From: Hevea brasiliensis
Lineage: Eukaryota > Streptophyta > Magnoliopsida > Malpighiales > Euphorbiaceae
NCBI RefSeq assembly: GCF_030052815.1
Contig: NC_079501.1
Span: forward strand, 79,628,979-79,692,978
Length of the DNA stretch: 64,000 nucleotides
Reading direction: 5' to 3'
Of this stretch, positions 34,982 through 47,402 are shown piece after piece. The notes under the pieces were generated by a model. The model was not told the origin of the DNA and ran no database searches. It saw only the letters and a program-made list of their open reading frames with translations. Position numbers and translations under genes: made by a program. How positions within the stretch are numbered: position 1 is the first letter of the stretch; each line of letters opens with the position of its first letter.

Positions 34982-37900
34982 TGTAATGCCCTCACTTTAG
35001 GTAGTTCTATATATTCTGCTGTTCCGGCAACTAACATTTGTTCGGACAGCTAAAATGTCTGGAACCACCCTTAAATTAATGTAAGGAGTCATAATTTAAT
35101 TGTTAGAATTATGACTCAAAATCCTAATGGGATTTGGAGAGAGATCTTTTCCTAATTTGAGTGGGAGAAATATTCCTCAATAGGATGGAGGAATATTTCC
35201 TATAATGAGTAGAACTCTTATTTTAGTGTTATTCCTAAATTGAGTAGGACTCCTAATCAGATAAGGATTGAGGGAATTAACACTATAAATTAGAGAATGA
35301 TGAAAAAGGTTATTTGGCTTTTACCCATTGAACAGAGTGGCTTTCAGCTCTTGGAGTGAGGCTGTCGCCCATTGTAGAAGGGGCCTTGCCAATTGCTACG
35401 GATTTAGCTCTGCCCATTGATGAGAGGCTTTTGCCCATTGCAGTGAAGAGAGGCTTCGGCCTAAGGTGGAGAAAGGACATAGAATTCAAGAGGAATGAAT
35501 TATTGTCCATTGGTGAGAGAGCTCTTGCCCATATAGTTGAAGACACCCTTTGTGGTATAGTAGTTAAAATAGTAAATATATTGGGTTATGTCTAGAGGAA
35601 ACTGAGAGGGACTAACTAATATATTTACTATGAGTAGTTATGTAGTATGAGTTCTCTTGGGTGTAATTGGGTTGATGGGTAGTATAGCTATGAGCTTGTA
35701 ATGATCATTTATTTATTGATGATAGTGGAAGATGGTATGCCCGTAGATGTATCCCTATGTGCACAAGTTCGGCGATGAGTAACTCCCCTGGAAAGTGGCT
35801 AAAGATTGGTAATTTGGGTCTGTTTGCCACTTCAATTCATGTAAAACCTTGTAAAACTCTTAATTAAGACTCAATTAAGGTATAATTATGAATTAATAAG
35901 TCAAAGAAATGAAAAGAAGTAAAAGTATTCACATAAGTGGCAAACTAAGTAGGTGTGCACTTGCTTCCTTCCACACCTAGGAAGTTGGCCACTAAGAGTT
36001 AGAGGACTAAAGTAAATTAATCAATAAGTTAAGGGGTAAATAAAAGGTTGAAGGACTAACTTGATTCAATTATAAAGTTGAGAGGAAAAATTAGAAATAA
36101 TAGAAAATACCCTATGGACCAATGGACAAAGAAAGAAGGACCAATGGATAAAAGTCAATATAAGCAAATCCTTATCTTCTCTCTTCCCAAACCAGCCAGC
36201 TAGCCTTCATCTTCTTCCTCTCACTTTTTTTTTTCATTTCAACAGCCATTTTCACACAAAAATTTGAAGAAGAAACTAGACCAAAACCCTAGATCAAACT
36301 AATTTTAGAGGCCTAAGCAAGAGGGAGTAAGAAGGGTTAGCAATTAAAGCTTGAAAACCTAATTCCATAAAGGGTTGGAGGAAATCTAGGAGAAAAGAGA
36401 GAGTAGCAACTAGTCTTCCCTTAAGGTTGGTGTTAAAACCCCTATTTTTTATTAAGATTGAGTAAGGATAACACTAGAGACAAGGGGGAAATATAAGATA
36501 GTGAGAAAGATAGTTGGTAGGGGTGATGAAACCCTGGTTCTGCCAGTAAGGTTGCAGAACCAGTCACATTTGAAAATTTATAACTTGAGGTAGGAAAGTT
36601 AGATTTTAATGATCTTTATGTCTATGAAAACCTTAATGAATGCTCTAAAACTTTGTAGTTTTGAGCTAGACCTAATTTCCCTGCTATGATGGTGTTTGAG
36701 GGCAAAACTTTTTGTTGCTCAAATTTGGAAAACTGACCTGAGGATTTCTAGAAGCAGGACACTCAACTTTGAAAATGAATAAATTATGCTCTAGCACTTG
36801 AAATAGTGTGATTCTTGAACCATTAGAAAGCTAAATGAATACCCTAAAACTTTGTATTCATGACTGAAAATTGATTTTGTTGGTTACATAGTGAAATTCT
36901 TACATTTCCTGTCACGGCTCTGACTGTGACTAGAGTCTGGAATAGTTTGCACTCTTTTATTCATAACTTGAGTTGTGGCCCTGATTTTGATATGATTCAA
37001 ATTGAAGACTGAAGTGAACATATGAAAGTTCATTTCAGGAAAAGATGCCAAGAAGCCCTTATTACTAAAAGTTTTGGTGGAATTTTAACTTTGTTGCCCT
37101 GTCCTTCTGAACTTGACAGGAAATTTAGGAAAGTAATGATTCATATGCTTATAATTTGCATTCTATAATTCCAAATGACATGAAATTTATGGCAAATGAA
37201 AGTTAAGACATAAGGCTAAAAGTTTCATGAAGGAATGCAGTCTAAAAATTATGGGTAAGTAACCTTAAAATTAACTAGAAGATAGGGTACAGAATCTGAA
37301 ACTTGGTAGGAGTACATTCTGGGCTGTCCAGAGTAAAAGGGGTATAACTCATCCTAGAAAACTCCAAATGAGGTGATTCTTATTTTGTTGGAAAGTTAAT
37401 ATCCAAGGGATCAACTTTCAAGAAGAATGAATTGGCAAAATCTAATTGCAACTTATTCAAATCCGGACTCCAAAATGTATTCAGAACCTGCCCTGTAACT
37501 GGTAAAGTTGAAATTTTGCTTCAGGATAGCTGTTGATTAATTGATTATAACTTTTGATCCTTGAATCCAAATTAAGTGATTCAAAAACTATATTAAAGTC
37601 AAAACATAGATTTAAAAATCTCATGTAGAAAGTTGAATTTAATTCCTACAATTACTAGGCCAAAATGCTTGAGTAAAGTAATGCATAAAATCTGATTTTT
37701 GTTGGAATTTGACAATAGACATCATATGTGTGAATTTTGTATAAATGTATGAAATTTAAATGCATGCAATATGAAAATAGGATAATGGAAAAAGTTTTTG
37801 TACATATAAGTATTGTTAATTACATCATGTAAAAATAAAATGATAATTACCTTAATAAGCCCAAGTAAACCTAGACAGTGAATTATAGTTTTGGATAGAT

Positions 37901-38399
37901 TGGCATGCTAATAGGAGACATTATTAGCAGTATTGCATTAATTATGTTACTGGATTGATGAATGTCTATTAGAGGCACCACGTGTTCAGTACTGGGAGTC
38001 CTATATCCAGTCCATATAGTTCTGTCATAGATTACTTTGGGCACATGACAAATCTTAAAATGTGATTTTAATTAAGAAAATGCACATAAATATCATAAGA
38101 ACTATGTTAAACCTTGAACATTATTTATAAAATCTCTTATAATATATATACAAGTTTTGCTTTTATTCTTTTTAAATTATTAGTGCACCACTAAGCTGTA
38201 AAGCTTAGCGTGTAGGTTTTTTCTTGCGCAGGTATATAAGGTAAATAGTAGATAACTAGAGACAGAAGAGGAGGGAGTATATCTGTAGGAAAGTCCGAAA
38301 TCACCTCATACTTGGACTTTGTTGTACATGCACTACCAATACTAGATGCATTTTGGTCACTCATTTTTGTATTCCAATTGTCATGTACCAAAACACTTG
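34982..38399 (+). mobile_element. 3' LTR of element I, interrupted and truncated
   Basis: It starts TGTAATGCCCTCAC and aligns with the 5' LTR to tgtaccaaaacacttg, equivalent to about 18100, so roughly 355 bp of the 3' end is missing. Array sequence begins at once. A copia LTR fragment occupies 35101-35755, with loss of about 85 bp of host LTR (aataaagaccaag.. to ..aatcaatta). The two LTRs differ by scattered substitutions, a lost minisatellite unit and a shorter TA run, so the insertion is fairly old. Confidence 0.88.
35101..35755 (+). mobile_element. Ty1/copia-like LTR fragment
   Basis: It begins TGTTAGAATTATGACTC at a point where the host LTR is interrupted. TATA-like actataaatta lies near 35281-35291. 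The 3' part reads gagcttgtaatgatc, ttatttattgatgatag and gatggtatgcccgtagatgta, wording common near the end of copia LTRs. The expected terminal CA end is missing and the host LTR resumes at tatgtgcacaag, so the right end is deleted. The middle holds degenerate repeats of a cccattg-containing unit (about 35322-35535), which gives a 79-codon open frame with recurring LPI; I do not regard it as a gene. Confidence 0.6.
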
Positions 38400-39736
38400 G
38401 TCCGACGTTGGTCCCATATATCCAAAAAGTTACAATCGTCATTAATTGATATTTTTTATTGGCCTAATAAAGAAAAAATTAATGGGAAAATATTTTAGTA
38501 ATTTAAAAATTCTTTTATTAGCCCAATTAAATAAAAAATTAGTGAGTTCATATTTTACTTTTTAAAAGATTAGTTTTTATTAACCTAATAAAATTAAAAA
38601 ATTAGTGGCCTATATTTTTGAAATATTCCTTTAAGTAATAAAAAAATATTTTAAAATAATTTAAATTGTAAATTAAATGCACAACATACCCAACTCTAAA
38701 TATTGTATCCATATAACACCGAACTCAAGAGTTGAAACAGAGCTACACACCTCCATAATTTTAAATTTTAATTTAGAGTACTATAAATGTAGGTATGTTT
38801 TTATCAGTCTTAGACATTTAGCCTAAAAAATTTTTAACAAAATTTTAAAAGGTTGATTTTCTTTTGTTAGATTAATTAAATAGAAAATTTAATGAGCTAA
38901 TTTTCTAATAATTTGAAACTTATTTTCTTGTATTGTCTCAACTTAGTTAAAAAATTAGTCACCTATATTTTTTAAATTTATTTTTAAGAAATAATTTTAA
39001 AGAATTAAATTATTGGTGAGATACATAAAATATTTAGTTTTGGTGAGGTACATAAAATATTTAGTTTTGGCTGCTATTTCCAATGTTGGCCTCATATATC
39101 GAAATATTATAATCGCCAGTAATTGATATTTTTTATTGGCCTAGCAAAGCAAAAAAAATTAAATGGTCATATTCCTCTAATTTCAAAATTTTTTATTAGC
39201 CCAATTAAATAAAAAATTAATGAGTCCATATTTTTATTTTTAAAAGATTAGTTTTTATTGACTTAACAAAATTGAAAAATTAGTAGCTCAAATTTTGTTA
39301 AATTTTCCTTCAGTTAATAAAAAAATATTTAAAAGATTCAAATTGTGAGTTAAATATATAAAATACCTTAGTTTAAATGTTGCATCCTTTTAACACCAAA
39401 CTCAGGGGTTGAAACAGAGTCATGACCCCATCAAAATTTTAAATTTTAATTTAGAGTACTTTGAGTATCAGTATATTCTTAATAGTCTCTTTCATTTAGC
39501 TTCAAAAGAAAGCCATACAAAATTTAAAAGGTTGACTTTTTTTGCCCAATTAAATAAAAAAAAATTTAATAAACCTATAGTCTAGTAATTTGAAACTTAA
39601 TTTTTTTTGTTGGCCCAACTTAATTGAAAAATATAAAAAGAATTAAATTGTGAGTAAGGTGCGTAAAACACCTTGGTCTAGTTGCTATATCTATCATTGA
39701 CCCCATATATCTAAATGTTATAATCGTCTTTAATTG
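38400..39736. repeat. Tandem repeat array, block 2
   Basis: About two units of the 650-bp repeat, same orientation. Landmarks are at about 38773 and 39451, a spacing of 678 that includes a 27-bp tandem duplication of ggtgaggtacataaaatattt at about 39014-39068. It starts at gacgttggtcccatatatc, roughly half a unit after the phase reached at 15133. Confidence 0.85.
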
Positions 39737-41614
39737 TGATAGTTGCTTAATATGTCGTATCTTTATCATTATATACTTAGTCTTTTGAGTTTGTTTCTTA
39801 TTTAATTAGCTTGTTAATGATTGTTTTTATATAATTAGGTATTTACAAGAGCATGGAAGAGATTGAAGCATAAAGAGGTGAATTGAGCACAAAAAGAAGC
39901 AAAACACACATCAAGCACTTTAAGGAATAAGGAGGTGCGATTTTGATAAGAACTTAGCCAATGACAAAATAGGCTGAGAGATGTCTTATTCATGGTATTT
40001 GGAGGCTAATGGTGAAAAATGAACAGATTTGGACATCAAATTATGTTAAGCTTCTTTGGACAGCCTTAATGCAGCTTGTATGTGATTTACTATTTAGAGT
40101 TTAAATATGACCTTATGGGCTTAGATAGACCTTAATTGACATATTTTGAGGTGTTATATGAAAAATGAGTGCAACTGGGCTATATTACATTGAGGGTCAC
40201 ATGTTGAGTGTGTTTGGGCTTTTTATGTTGAGTTATGTGGGTCCAGGAGTTAGGGCCTTAATTGGTATTTAATTATTTTATTTAAGACTCAAAATAAATA
40301 AAATAGAGGTGTGTGAGGGCCCAAGGTCATGCAAGTGGTAGATCTGTATAAGGAGAGTTGTTTTTAATTTGTTTTCCTACTTTAACTAGGATTTTTGAGA
40401 GAGTTTTAAGTCAGAATACAACTAAGACTTCCAAATTAGATCTAGAATTTTAGTTAACCTATTTTTTTCTATAAAAAGGGTCCAAAATATAGATCTAGAG
40501 CTTTTTAATTCCCTTCTACTAATAGTGGCCAAATTTTCTCTTATGCATTCAAAGGTATTGATTGCTTGATCTAGTTGCTGGTGTGATTTCTTCTTCTTCC
40601 TTTTGGCTTATGGAGTGCTTCTACACCCTTTGGAGTGTGTGGCATCATCATAAACATTAGATTCAAGTTGATCAAATTCCATTCATAAGGGCAACATGCT
40701 TTTCTCTCTTCTTTTATTACTTTGTTTATGTTTAATATTCTTAGTTATGTGTGAGTAGTTTTGTAATTCAGTAGGGAAATAATTGAAGCTATGGAATATG
40801 TTATCATGAGATTTGAGTTTAATAAAATCCAAATTTATTCTATGTTGAGTATCACTTATTCTTTTAGTTTATTTTTATGAATGCTAGACATATGATTAGT
40901 TAGGGTGGCCAACTAATTAATTGTGCATGAAACATATTACTAAGTTAAGATAATTTGAGCACGTAATAGCTTGAATAATCTAACTACAAATAGCACATAA
41001 TTATTTATTTCATTATAAAGATGAGTGTCCAGGTTAAATAAACCATGCTAAATGAGTTTGTTACCTTGAATTGGGATGTCTTTCTAATGATTAATACTAC
41101 CATTAAACTAATAATAAGTTGCTTTAGTCTTAGAATGATTATGATGGTAAGGGATTAATTGTAGAGCACTTCCTGGTTTATCTAATCTGGAAGGAAAGAT
41201 GAGGAAGTTGTTAACTTTTATACTAATAGACTCAATGGAATAAATTTGCATCTTTAGTTAATGATTGATACATGTCACATGGTAAATACACCCTTCTACT
41301 AAATTTGTTACAATCAAGTTGTTTATCATATTCATAAGCGTTATTAGCTGTAGATTTATATTCTAGCATTCTTAGTTTTAGCTTTAGTAGTTTAATGATT
41401 ACAAATCAAAAACCCCTTTTATTTTACATTGCATATTTAGTTTGGTATATTAGGTGTTTATTTTGTGTGTTCTAAATTCTTTTCGTTTATTTTTTTCTTC
41501 AAGATATGTTTTTTTGTTTGTATTTACTCATTTCCTATGGGATCGACCTCTGCTTACCCTATATACAAGTAGTTTAGGTAGAGTATTTATAATTGATGCA
41601 TTCGTCACGTATCA
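39737..41614 (+). mobile_element. LTR of the Athila/Tat-like fragment (1878 bp)
   Basis: Tips TGATA and TATCA are exact 5-bp inverted repeats. It interrupts the array word cattaattgatatt after ..taattg. TATA-like tctataaaaaggg at about 40469-40481 suggests the promoter. The array word on the right side is lost because the element is truncated, so there is no target duplication. Confidence 0.7.
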
Positions 41615-41616
41615 AA

Positions 41617-41638
41617 TTTTGCCACCATTACTGAGGAG
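41617..41638 (+). promoter_or_regulatory. Degenerate primer binding site
   Basis: TTTTGCCACCATTACTGAGG after the LTR resembles the TTTGGCGCCGTTGCCGGGG type of primer site used in Athila/Tat-like elements. CpG positions are changed to CpA or TpA, as expected from methylation decay. The tRNA assignment (Asp in that class) is from family knowledge. Confidence 0.6.
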
Positions 41639-41708
41639 TGAATGTTATTTGTTTTAAACATGAATTCAGATTTACTTAATTTTATTTTAGTGTTTATTTT
41701 AAGGTTGC

Positions 41709-42196
41709 ATGTATGAAGAAGAACTTGATACAAGGCTTAAACGTATCAAGGTAATTGTGAAGCATCAAGCCGAATCATCCACTCCATTCAGAGCTGAAAC
41801 TTTTGTTGGAAATGAACCACAATTAGAAGAAAATCCTTCTCATCTTTTTGAGTAAGAACCTTCGAATCCATTAAGTGATTCAGAGTTGGAAAACATGGTT
41901 GCAAATGCTAATGGAAGTCGCACCATCAGGGAGTTTGCAGCTCCTGACATGAACCAACAACCATTATGTATTTAGTATCCTGCACTTACGATACCTTTTG
42001 AATTGAAATTTGCCTTAATTTATTTATTGCCTACTTTGAGTAGTCTTGCAAGTGAGGATCCTCACATAAACCTCAAGGATTTCCATGTTGTGTGTTGAAA
42101 CATGAAACCTATGAGGTATTATAGAGGAGCAAATTAAGTTGAGAGCATTCCCATTCTCATTGGGGGATGTAGTAAAAGATTGGCTCTACTACCTAC
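41709..42196 (+). pseudogene. gag: gag fragment (Athila/Tat-like)
   Basis: ATG at 41709 (MYEEELDTRLKRIK). In-frame stops are a TAA near 41853, a TAG at 41973 (Q expected before YPAL) and a TGA near 42097. Readable words are TIREFAAPDMNQQPLC, FELKFALIYLLPTL, EDPHINLKDFHVVC and, after a frame shift, EEQIKLRAFPFSLGDVVKDWLYYL. These are the conserved N-terminal retrotransposon Gag motif. The sequence stops there at the junction with the array. Confidence 0.85.
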
Positions 42197-43144
42197 CTTT
42201 TATTGGCCTAATTAAACAAAAAATTTAATAGACAAATATTCTAGTAATTTCAAAGTTTTGTTGTTGGCCTAATTAAACAAAAAATTAATGACTTCATATT
42301 TTAATTTTGAAAGATTAGTTTTTATTGACCTAACAAAATTAAAAAATTAGTTGCCCACATTTTTAAAATCTTCAATTAAGTAACAAAAAAAACATTTTAA
42401 AAAGATTCAAATTGGGAGTTAAATAGACAAAACTCCTAGATCTAAATTTTGCATTCGTTTAACACCAAACTCGGGTGTTGAAACAGAGTGACAACCCCTC
42501 TAAAATTTTAATTTAATATTTAGATTAATGTTATTGAATGTCTCTCACATTTAGTCTTAAAAAAAAAAATTTTAAAGGTTATTTTTTTTAGTAGTCCAAT
42601 TAAATAACAAATATAATAAGCCCTTATTAAGCTTTTTTTTTTATTGGCCCAATATAGTTAAAAAATTTATCGCCGATATTTTTTAAATTTAATTTTACAT
42701 AATAAAAAAGAATTTAAAAAGAATTAAATTGTGAATGAGATATATAAAATTCCTAGGTCTAGTTGCTGTATCCGTCATTGGCCCCATATATATAAATGTT
42801 ATAATCATCATTAATCAATATTTTTATTTTTTGGCTCCTTAAAGCAAAAAATGTAATGGACTATTTAAATAAAAAATTAATGAGTTCATATTTTAATTTT
42901 TAAAAGATTAGTTTTTATTTACCAAATAAAATTGAAAAATTAATTGCCCACATTTTTTAAATTTTCCTTTAGGATATAAAATAATATTTTAAAAAAATTC
43001 AAATTATCAGTTAAATATACAAAATACCTAGATCTACATGTTACATTTGTCTAACACTAAACTTGAGGGTTGAAACAGAGCTATAACCCCTCCACAATTT
43101 TAATTTTTAATTTTAAGTACCTTAAATTTGGATATGTTCTTAAC
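42197..43144. repeat. Tandem repeat array, block 3
   Basis: About one and a half units in the same orientation, recognised by tattggcctaattaaac, cctaggtctagttg and gttgaaacagagctata. It is interrupted at ..atgttcttaac by the next insert. Confidence 0.8.
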
Positions 43145-43224
43145 CAGAAGCAGAGCCAGGAATTTTTTTTTTTTTTGAGGGGCCAACCATAATACATTGA
43201 TCATATGTATAAATAAATAAATAA

Positions 43225-43286
<62 letters not shown>

Positions 43287-44041
43287 CAAAAAATAAATAT
43301 ATATTCTATATAACTAACTATATGGATTAAAGAAAAACATAATAATCATTAAAATTAAAAAGACATAAAAAAAAATCAGATATTAATAAAAAAATAAAAT
43401 AAACATATTGCTTATAAAAAAATAAAATAAATATATTAATTAAAATAAATGTATATTTAAGTTGATGCATTTAAAATAGGTATAAAAATTAAGACAACTA
43501 ATTTAATTTATATAAACAAAATAATTTTTTTAATTTGAATGAAATAAATGACAGAAAGTTAAATGAGAGAGAGGATAAAGAAAAAAAATTATATTGTACC
43601 TATAAAATGAGGGGGAGAGCCAAACTAAAAAAAAAATTGAAAAATCCTATGATTTTAGATTATGTGATAGAAAATTATTAAATTAGCTTGAATTTAATTT
43701 TTAATAACTAATAATCAAATTTTAATTTATAAATATAAAAGTTTGAATAATTATTGAACTTTTATATTTATTTAACACAATCAAGTAATTCTAAAATTTC
43801 AATTTAAATCATAATATATAAATTATAAATTATTAAATAGAAAATTTAAAGGGGCAATTAATAAAAAATAAAATTTACTATATATATTTAAGATTCTTTT
43901 TTTTAATATAAATACATAGAGAGACTAATAAAAAATTTAAGAAATCAATTAACTAAAGAAATTATATTTAATATAACGATTAAAACTTTTTGAAAATAAT
44001 TGAGGGGGCCAAAACTACCCTAATCTCCCAAGTCTACCTCC
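43145..44041. mobile_element. Unclassified insert with AT microsatellite
   Basis: An insert of about 0.9 kb replaces part of an array unit between ttcttaac and ctaaaaaaattctaataaa. Its left end agaagcagagccagg, with a T run and gaggggcc, and its right end gagggggccaaaac..cccaagtctacctcc, resemble the ends of a common plant dispersed repeat that starts with a gcggagccagg-like word (recognition from memory, class uncertain). There is no coding frame. Confidence 0.45.
43209..43283. repeat. AAAT and AT microsatellite
   Basis: Five or six AAAT units run into about 27 AT dinucleotides. Such runs are unstable and hard to assemble exactly. Confidence 0.95.
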
Positions 44042-45706
44042 TTAATTAAATATTACATATATATACTAAAAAAATTCTAATAAAATTTTAGAAGGTTGAT
44101 TTTTTTATTAGCCTAATTAAATAAAAATTTAATGAGTCCATATTCTAATAATTTAAAACTTATTTTTTTATTGGCCCAATTTTGTTGAAAAATTCATCAC
44201 CAATATATCTTAAATTTATGTTTAAGTAATAAAAAAATTTTAAAAAGAATTCAATTGTGAATAAGGTATGTAAAACACCTAGGTCTAATTTTTATATTTG
44301 TTATTGGCTCCATATAACTAAATGTTATAATCGTTATTAATTAATATTTTTCATTGGCCCAATAAAACAAAAAATTTATTGGGCCAATAATTTAGTAATG
44401 TCAATTTTTTTATTGGCTCAATTAAATAAAAAATTAATAAGTCCATATTTTAATTTTAGAAAGAATAATTTTTATTGATCTAACAAAATTGAAAAATTAT
44501 TAGTCCACATTTTTAAAATTTTCCTTTAAGGAATAAAAAATATTCAAAAAAAAAATTCAAATTCTGAGTTAAATACCAAGGTCTAAATATTGTATTTGTC
44601 TAATACTGAACTTAGGAAATGAAATAGAGCCACAATCCCTCTAAAATTTTGTTTTTTAATTTAGTGTAGTTTAAATATTAGTATGTTCTTAACTGTCTCT
44701 CATGTTTAGCATAAAAAAAATTTTAAAAAAATTTTAGAAGGTTGATTTTTTTATTAGCCCAATTAAGTAAAAAATTTAATGTATCTGTCATTGGCTCTAT
44801 ATATCTAAATGTCATAATCATCATTAATTAATATTTTATATTAGCTCAATAAAGTAAACAATTTAATGAGCTAATATTCTAGTAATTTCAAAGTTTTTTA
44901 TTAGTCCAACTAAACAAAAAAAAATTAATGAGTCTATATTTTAATTTTTTAAAATATTAGCTTTCATTGACCTAGCAAAATTGAAAAATTACTGGCCCAC
45001 TCCTTTAAGTAATAAAAAAATGTTTTAAAAAGATTTAAATTGCGAGTTAAATAAACAAAACACCTTGGTTTAAATGTTGCATCTATCTAACACCAAACTC
45101 AGGGGTTAAAACCACTCAATAATTTAAAATTTTGATTTAGAGTAATTTAAATGTGGGTATGTTCTTAATTGTCTTTCACATATAACCTCAAAAAAAATAT
45201 TAACAAATTTTAAAAGGTTATTTTTTATTGGCTCAATTAAATAAAAAATTTAATAAGCCCATATTATAATAATTTGAAACTTTTTTTTTATTGGCCCAAC
45301 TTTTTTAAAAAAATAGGTTGCCGATAGTTTTTAAATTTAATTTTAAGAAATAAAAAAGGATTTTAAAAAATTAAATTGTGAGTGAGGTGCATAAAACACC
45401 TAGGTCTAGTTATATTTGTTATTAGCCCCATATATCTAAATGTTATAATCGTCATTAATTGATACTTCTATTTGGCCCAATAAGGTAAAAATTTTAATTG
45501 GCCAATATTCTAGTAATTACAAACTTTTTAATTGGCCCAATTAAATAAAAAATTAAGAAGTCTATATTTTAATTTTTAAGAGATTAGTTTTTATTGATCT
45601 AAACAAAAATGAAAAATTAGTGGCCTACATTTTTTAAATTTTCCTTTAAGAAGTAAAAAATATTTTAAAAAGATTCAAATTGTGAGTTAAATAAATAAAA
45701 TACCTA
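44042..45706. repeat. Tandem repeat array, block 4
   Basis: Two to three units, some shortened: near 44780 the sequence jumps from the aaaaatttaatg word of one half directly to gtatctgtcattggctc of the next, deleting about 200 bp. The last five bases (accta) are the left copy of the target duplication of the following solo LTR. Confidence 0.8.
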
Positions 45707-46612
45707 TGTAATAGCTCCTACCTGATTTACAGTGAAACTGGGCAAAGAAATGCCATATTCTGTGCACAGAGTACCTAAACTTGTATTAGAACAATTTTCT
45801 TTCTTAATGTTTACATTTTATTTTTAATAAATTTCAAATCGAAAAATTGCAAGAGTTTCCCCTAAACATTTAACATCCACTTGTTAATAACAATATTTAT
45901 AATTTCCAATTGCAATAATATTGATAATCAATTCCCATCATATTTGTATTCAACTTTATTCCTTCATCATATGCAAATATTAACATAACATATATTCAAA
46001 CATCCTTTAGTTAAATATCTAAGTTTATAAACCTATAAATGTAACAAAATTTGTTTATACTTAAATTTACAATCATCCAAAATAAATTTACATCATGTGT
46101 TTTTAGTACATGACAAATGAGCATACAAAAATAAGTGACAAAATGCATCTAGTGTTGGTAGTGCATCTATCACAAAGTCTAAGTATGAGGTGACTTCAAA
46201 CTTTCTTGCAGATCTACTCTCTCCTCTCCTGTCTGATTATCTACTCCTTACCTTCTGTACCTGCACGAGGAAAAACCTACGTGTTAAGTTTTACAGCTTA
46301 GTGATGCACTCTTAATTAAAAAAAATAAAAAAGCAAAACTTGCATACATACTGTAAGAGATTTTAAAAAAAATAATGTTCAATAATAAAGAAACTCAAAA
46401 CATCAAATCTATGATCATTTCCACATACAAACATACTGAATCAATTAAATGATACAATGATTATATGAAATCTTTAAAGTTCAAGGTTTAATATAATTCT
46501 CATTATATTTGTGTACATTTTCTTAATTAAATCACATTTTAAGATTTGTTATGTGCCCACAGTAACCTATGATAGAACTGTATGGACTAGATATGGGACT
46601 CTTGGTATTAAA

Positions 46613-46745
46613 CACTCGGTGTCTCTGACTGGTTTAACAATAGACACTCGGTGCCTCTATATAACTGTCAACATAGACTCTCGGTACTGAACACTCAGTG
46701 TCTTTGACCAGTTTAACAATGGGCACTCGGTGCCTCTATATAACT
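46613..46745. repeat. 79-bp minisatellite in antisense solo LTR
   Basis: Units beginning cactcggtgtctctgac (46613) and cactcagtgtctttgac (46692) share gtttaacaat and gcctctatataactgtca. This is the same minisatellite as at 17531-17690, reversed. Confidence 0.8.
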
Positions 46746-47402
46746 GTCAATATGAACCATAATAAAATTCAGCACTAAAAGCCATGGATAAAGAATCACT
46801 GACTGAGCACTCAGTGCTTGTAATAAACATTCATCAATCTAGTAACATAATTGATGCAGTACTGCTAATGATGTTCTCTATTAGCATGCCAATCTATCCA
46901 AACTTATGATTCACTGTCTAGGTTTACCTGGGCTTAATAAGATAATTAATATTTTTATTTTTACATGATGCAATCAACAATACTTGTATGCACAAAAACT
47001 TTTGCCATTACCATATTTTCATATCGCATTCATTTAAATTTCATACAAAATTCTTATAAATTTTCTCAAGTTATTAAAGGCCATACCATATTTAAAAAAA
47101 TAAGAGAATAAGAGTGCACTTACCTGCTAATCTCTAACCTAAGTTGATTTGGCTCCTAAACCAATATTTTCACCTTTCTCCTTATGAACTGCTATAATAC
47201 AAAAGAATACAAACATTTCAAAATAAATTCCTTAACTGTTTCTAACAAACATTCCCGCTGAACTAATTTTACCATTACCCAGAAATTTTCCTACCCAGTT
47301 GGCCATAATCAATTCTTTAGCTAATTGGTCAGTATCCTCACATTATAACAAGTTCATTTAGGCATTTTATCAAATACTTGTGTGCAAAATTCATGCCAAA
47401 AT

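Larger units (their letters stand above)
15134..38399 (+). mobile_element. Element I: decayed Ty3/gypsy chromovirus with nested insertions
   Basis: Composite span. It runs 5' LTR 15134-18456, primer site, gag and pol to 21646, then nested element II (21647-31310) and a filler junction (31311-31336). A second, overlapping internal segment (31337-34981) follows, then a polypurine tract and the 3' LTR from 34982, truncated at 38399. Pol order is protease, reverse transcriptase, RNase H, integrase, with a chromodomain-like tail, typical of Tekay/Del-type chromoviruses (inference from wording such as [12 protein letters not shown] and VKVLWRTH). The left tip sits directly in array sequence. The right end has no intact LTR terminus, so no target duplication can be checked. 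Many stops are shared between the two overlapping internal copies. Confidence 0.85.
39737..42196 (+). mobile_element. 5' fragment of an Athila/Tat-like Ty3/gypsy element
   Basis: LTR 39737-41614 (TGATA...TATCA), primer-site remnant, leader and the first part of gag, then an abrupt return to array sequence after a codon run for DWLYYL. No polymerase and no second LTR are present, so this is a 5' remnant left by deletion. The gag wording (below) places it outside the chromoviruses, among the non-chromodomain plant Ty3/gypsy elements. Confidence 0.75.

Noticed and set aside
41454..41657. 67-codon frame and possible membrane peptide
   Set aside because: Spans the end of an Athila/Tat-like LTR and its primer site, so it is chance.
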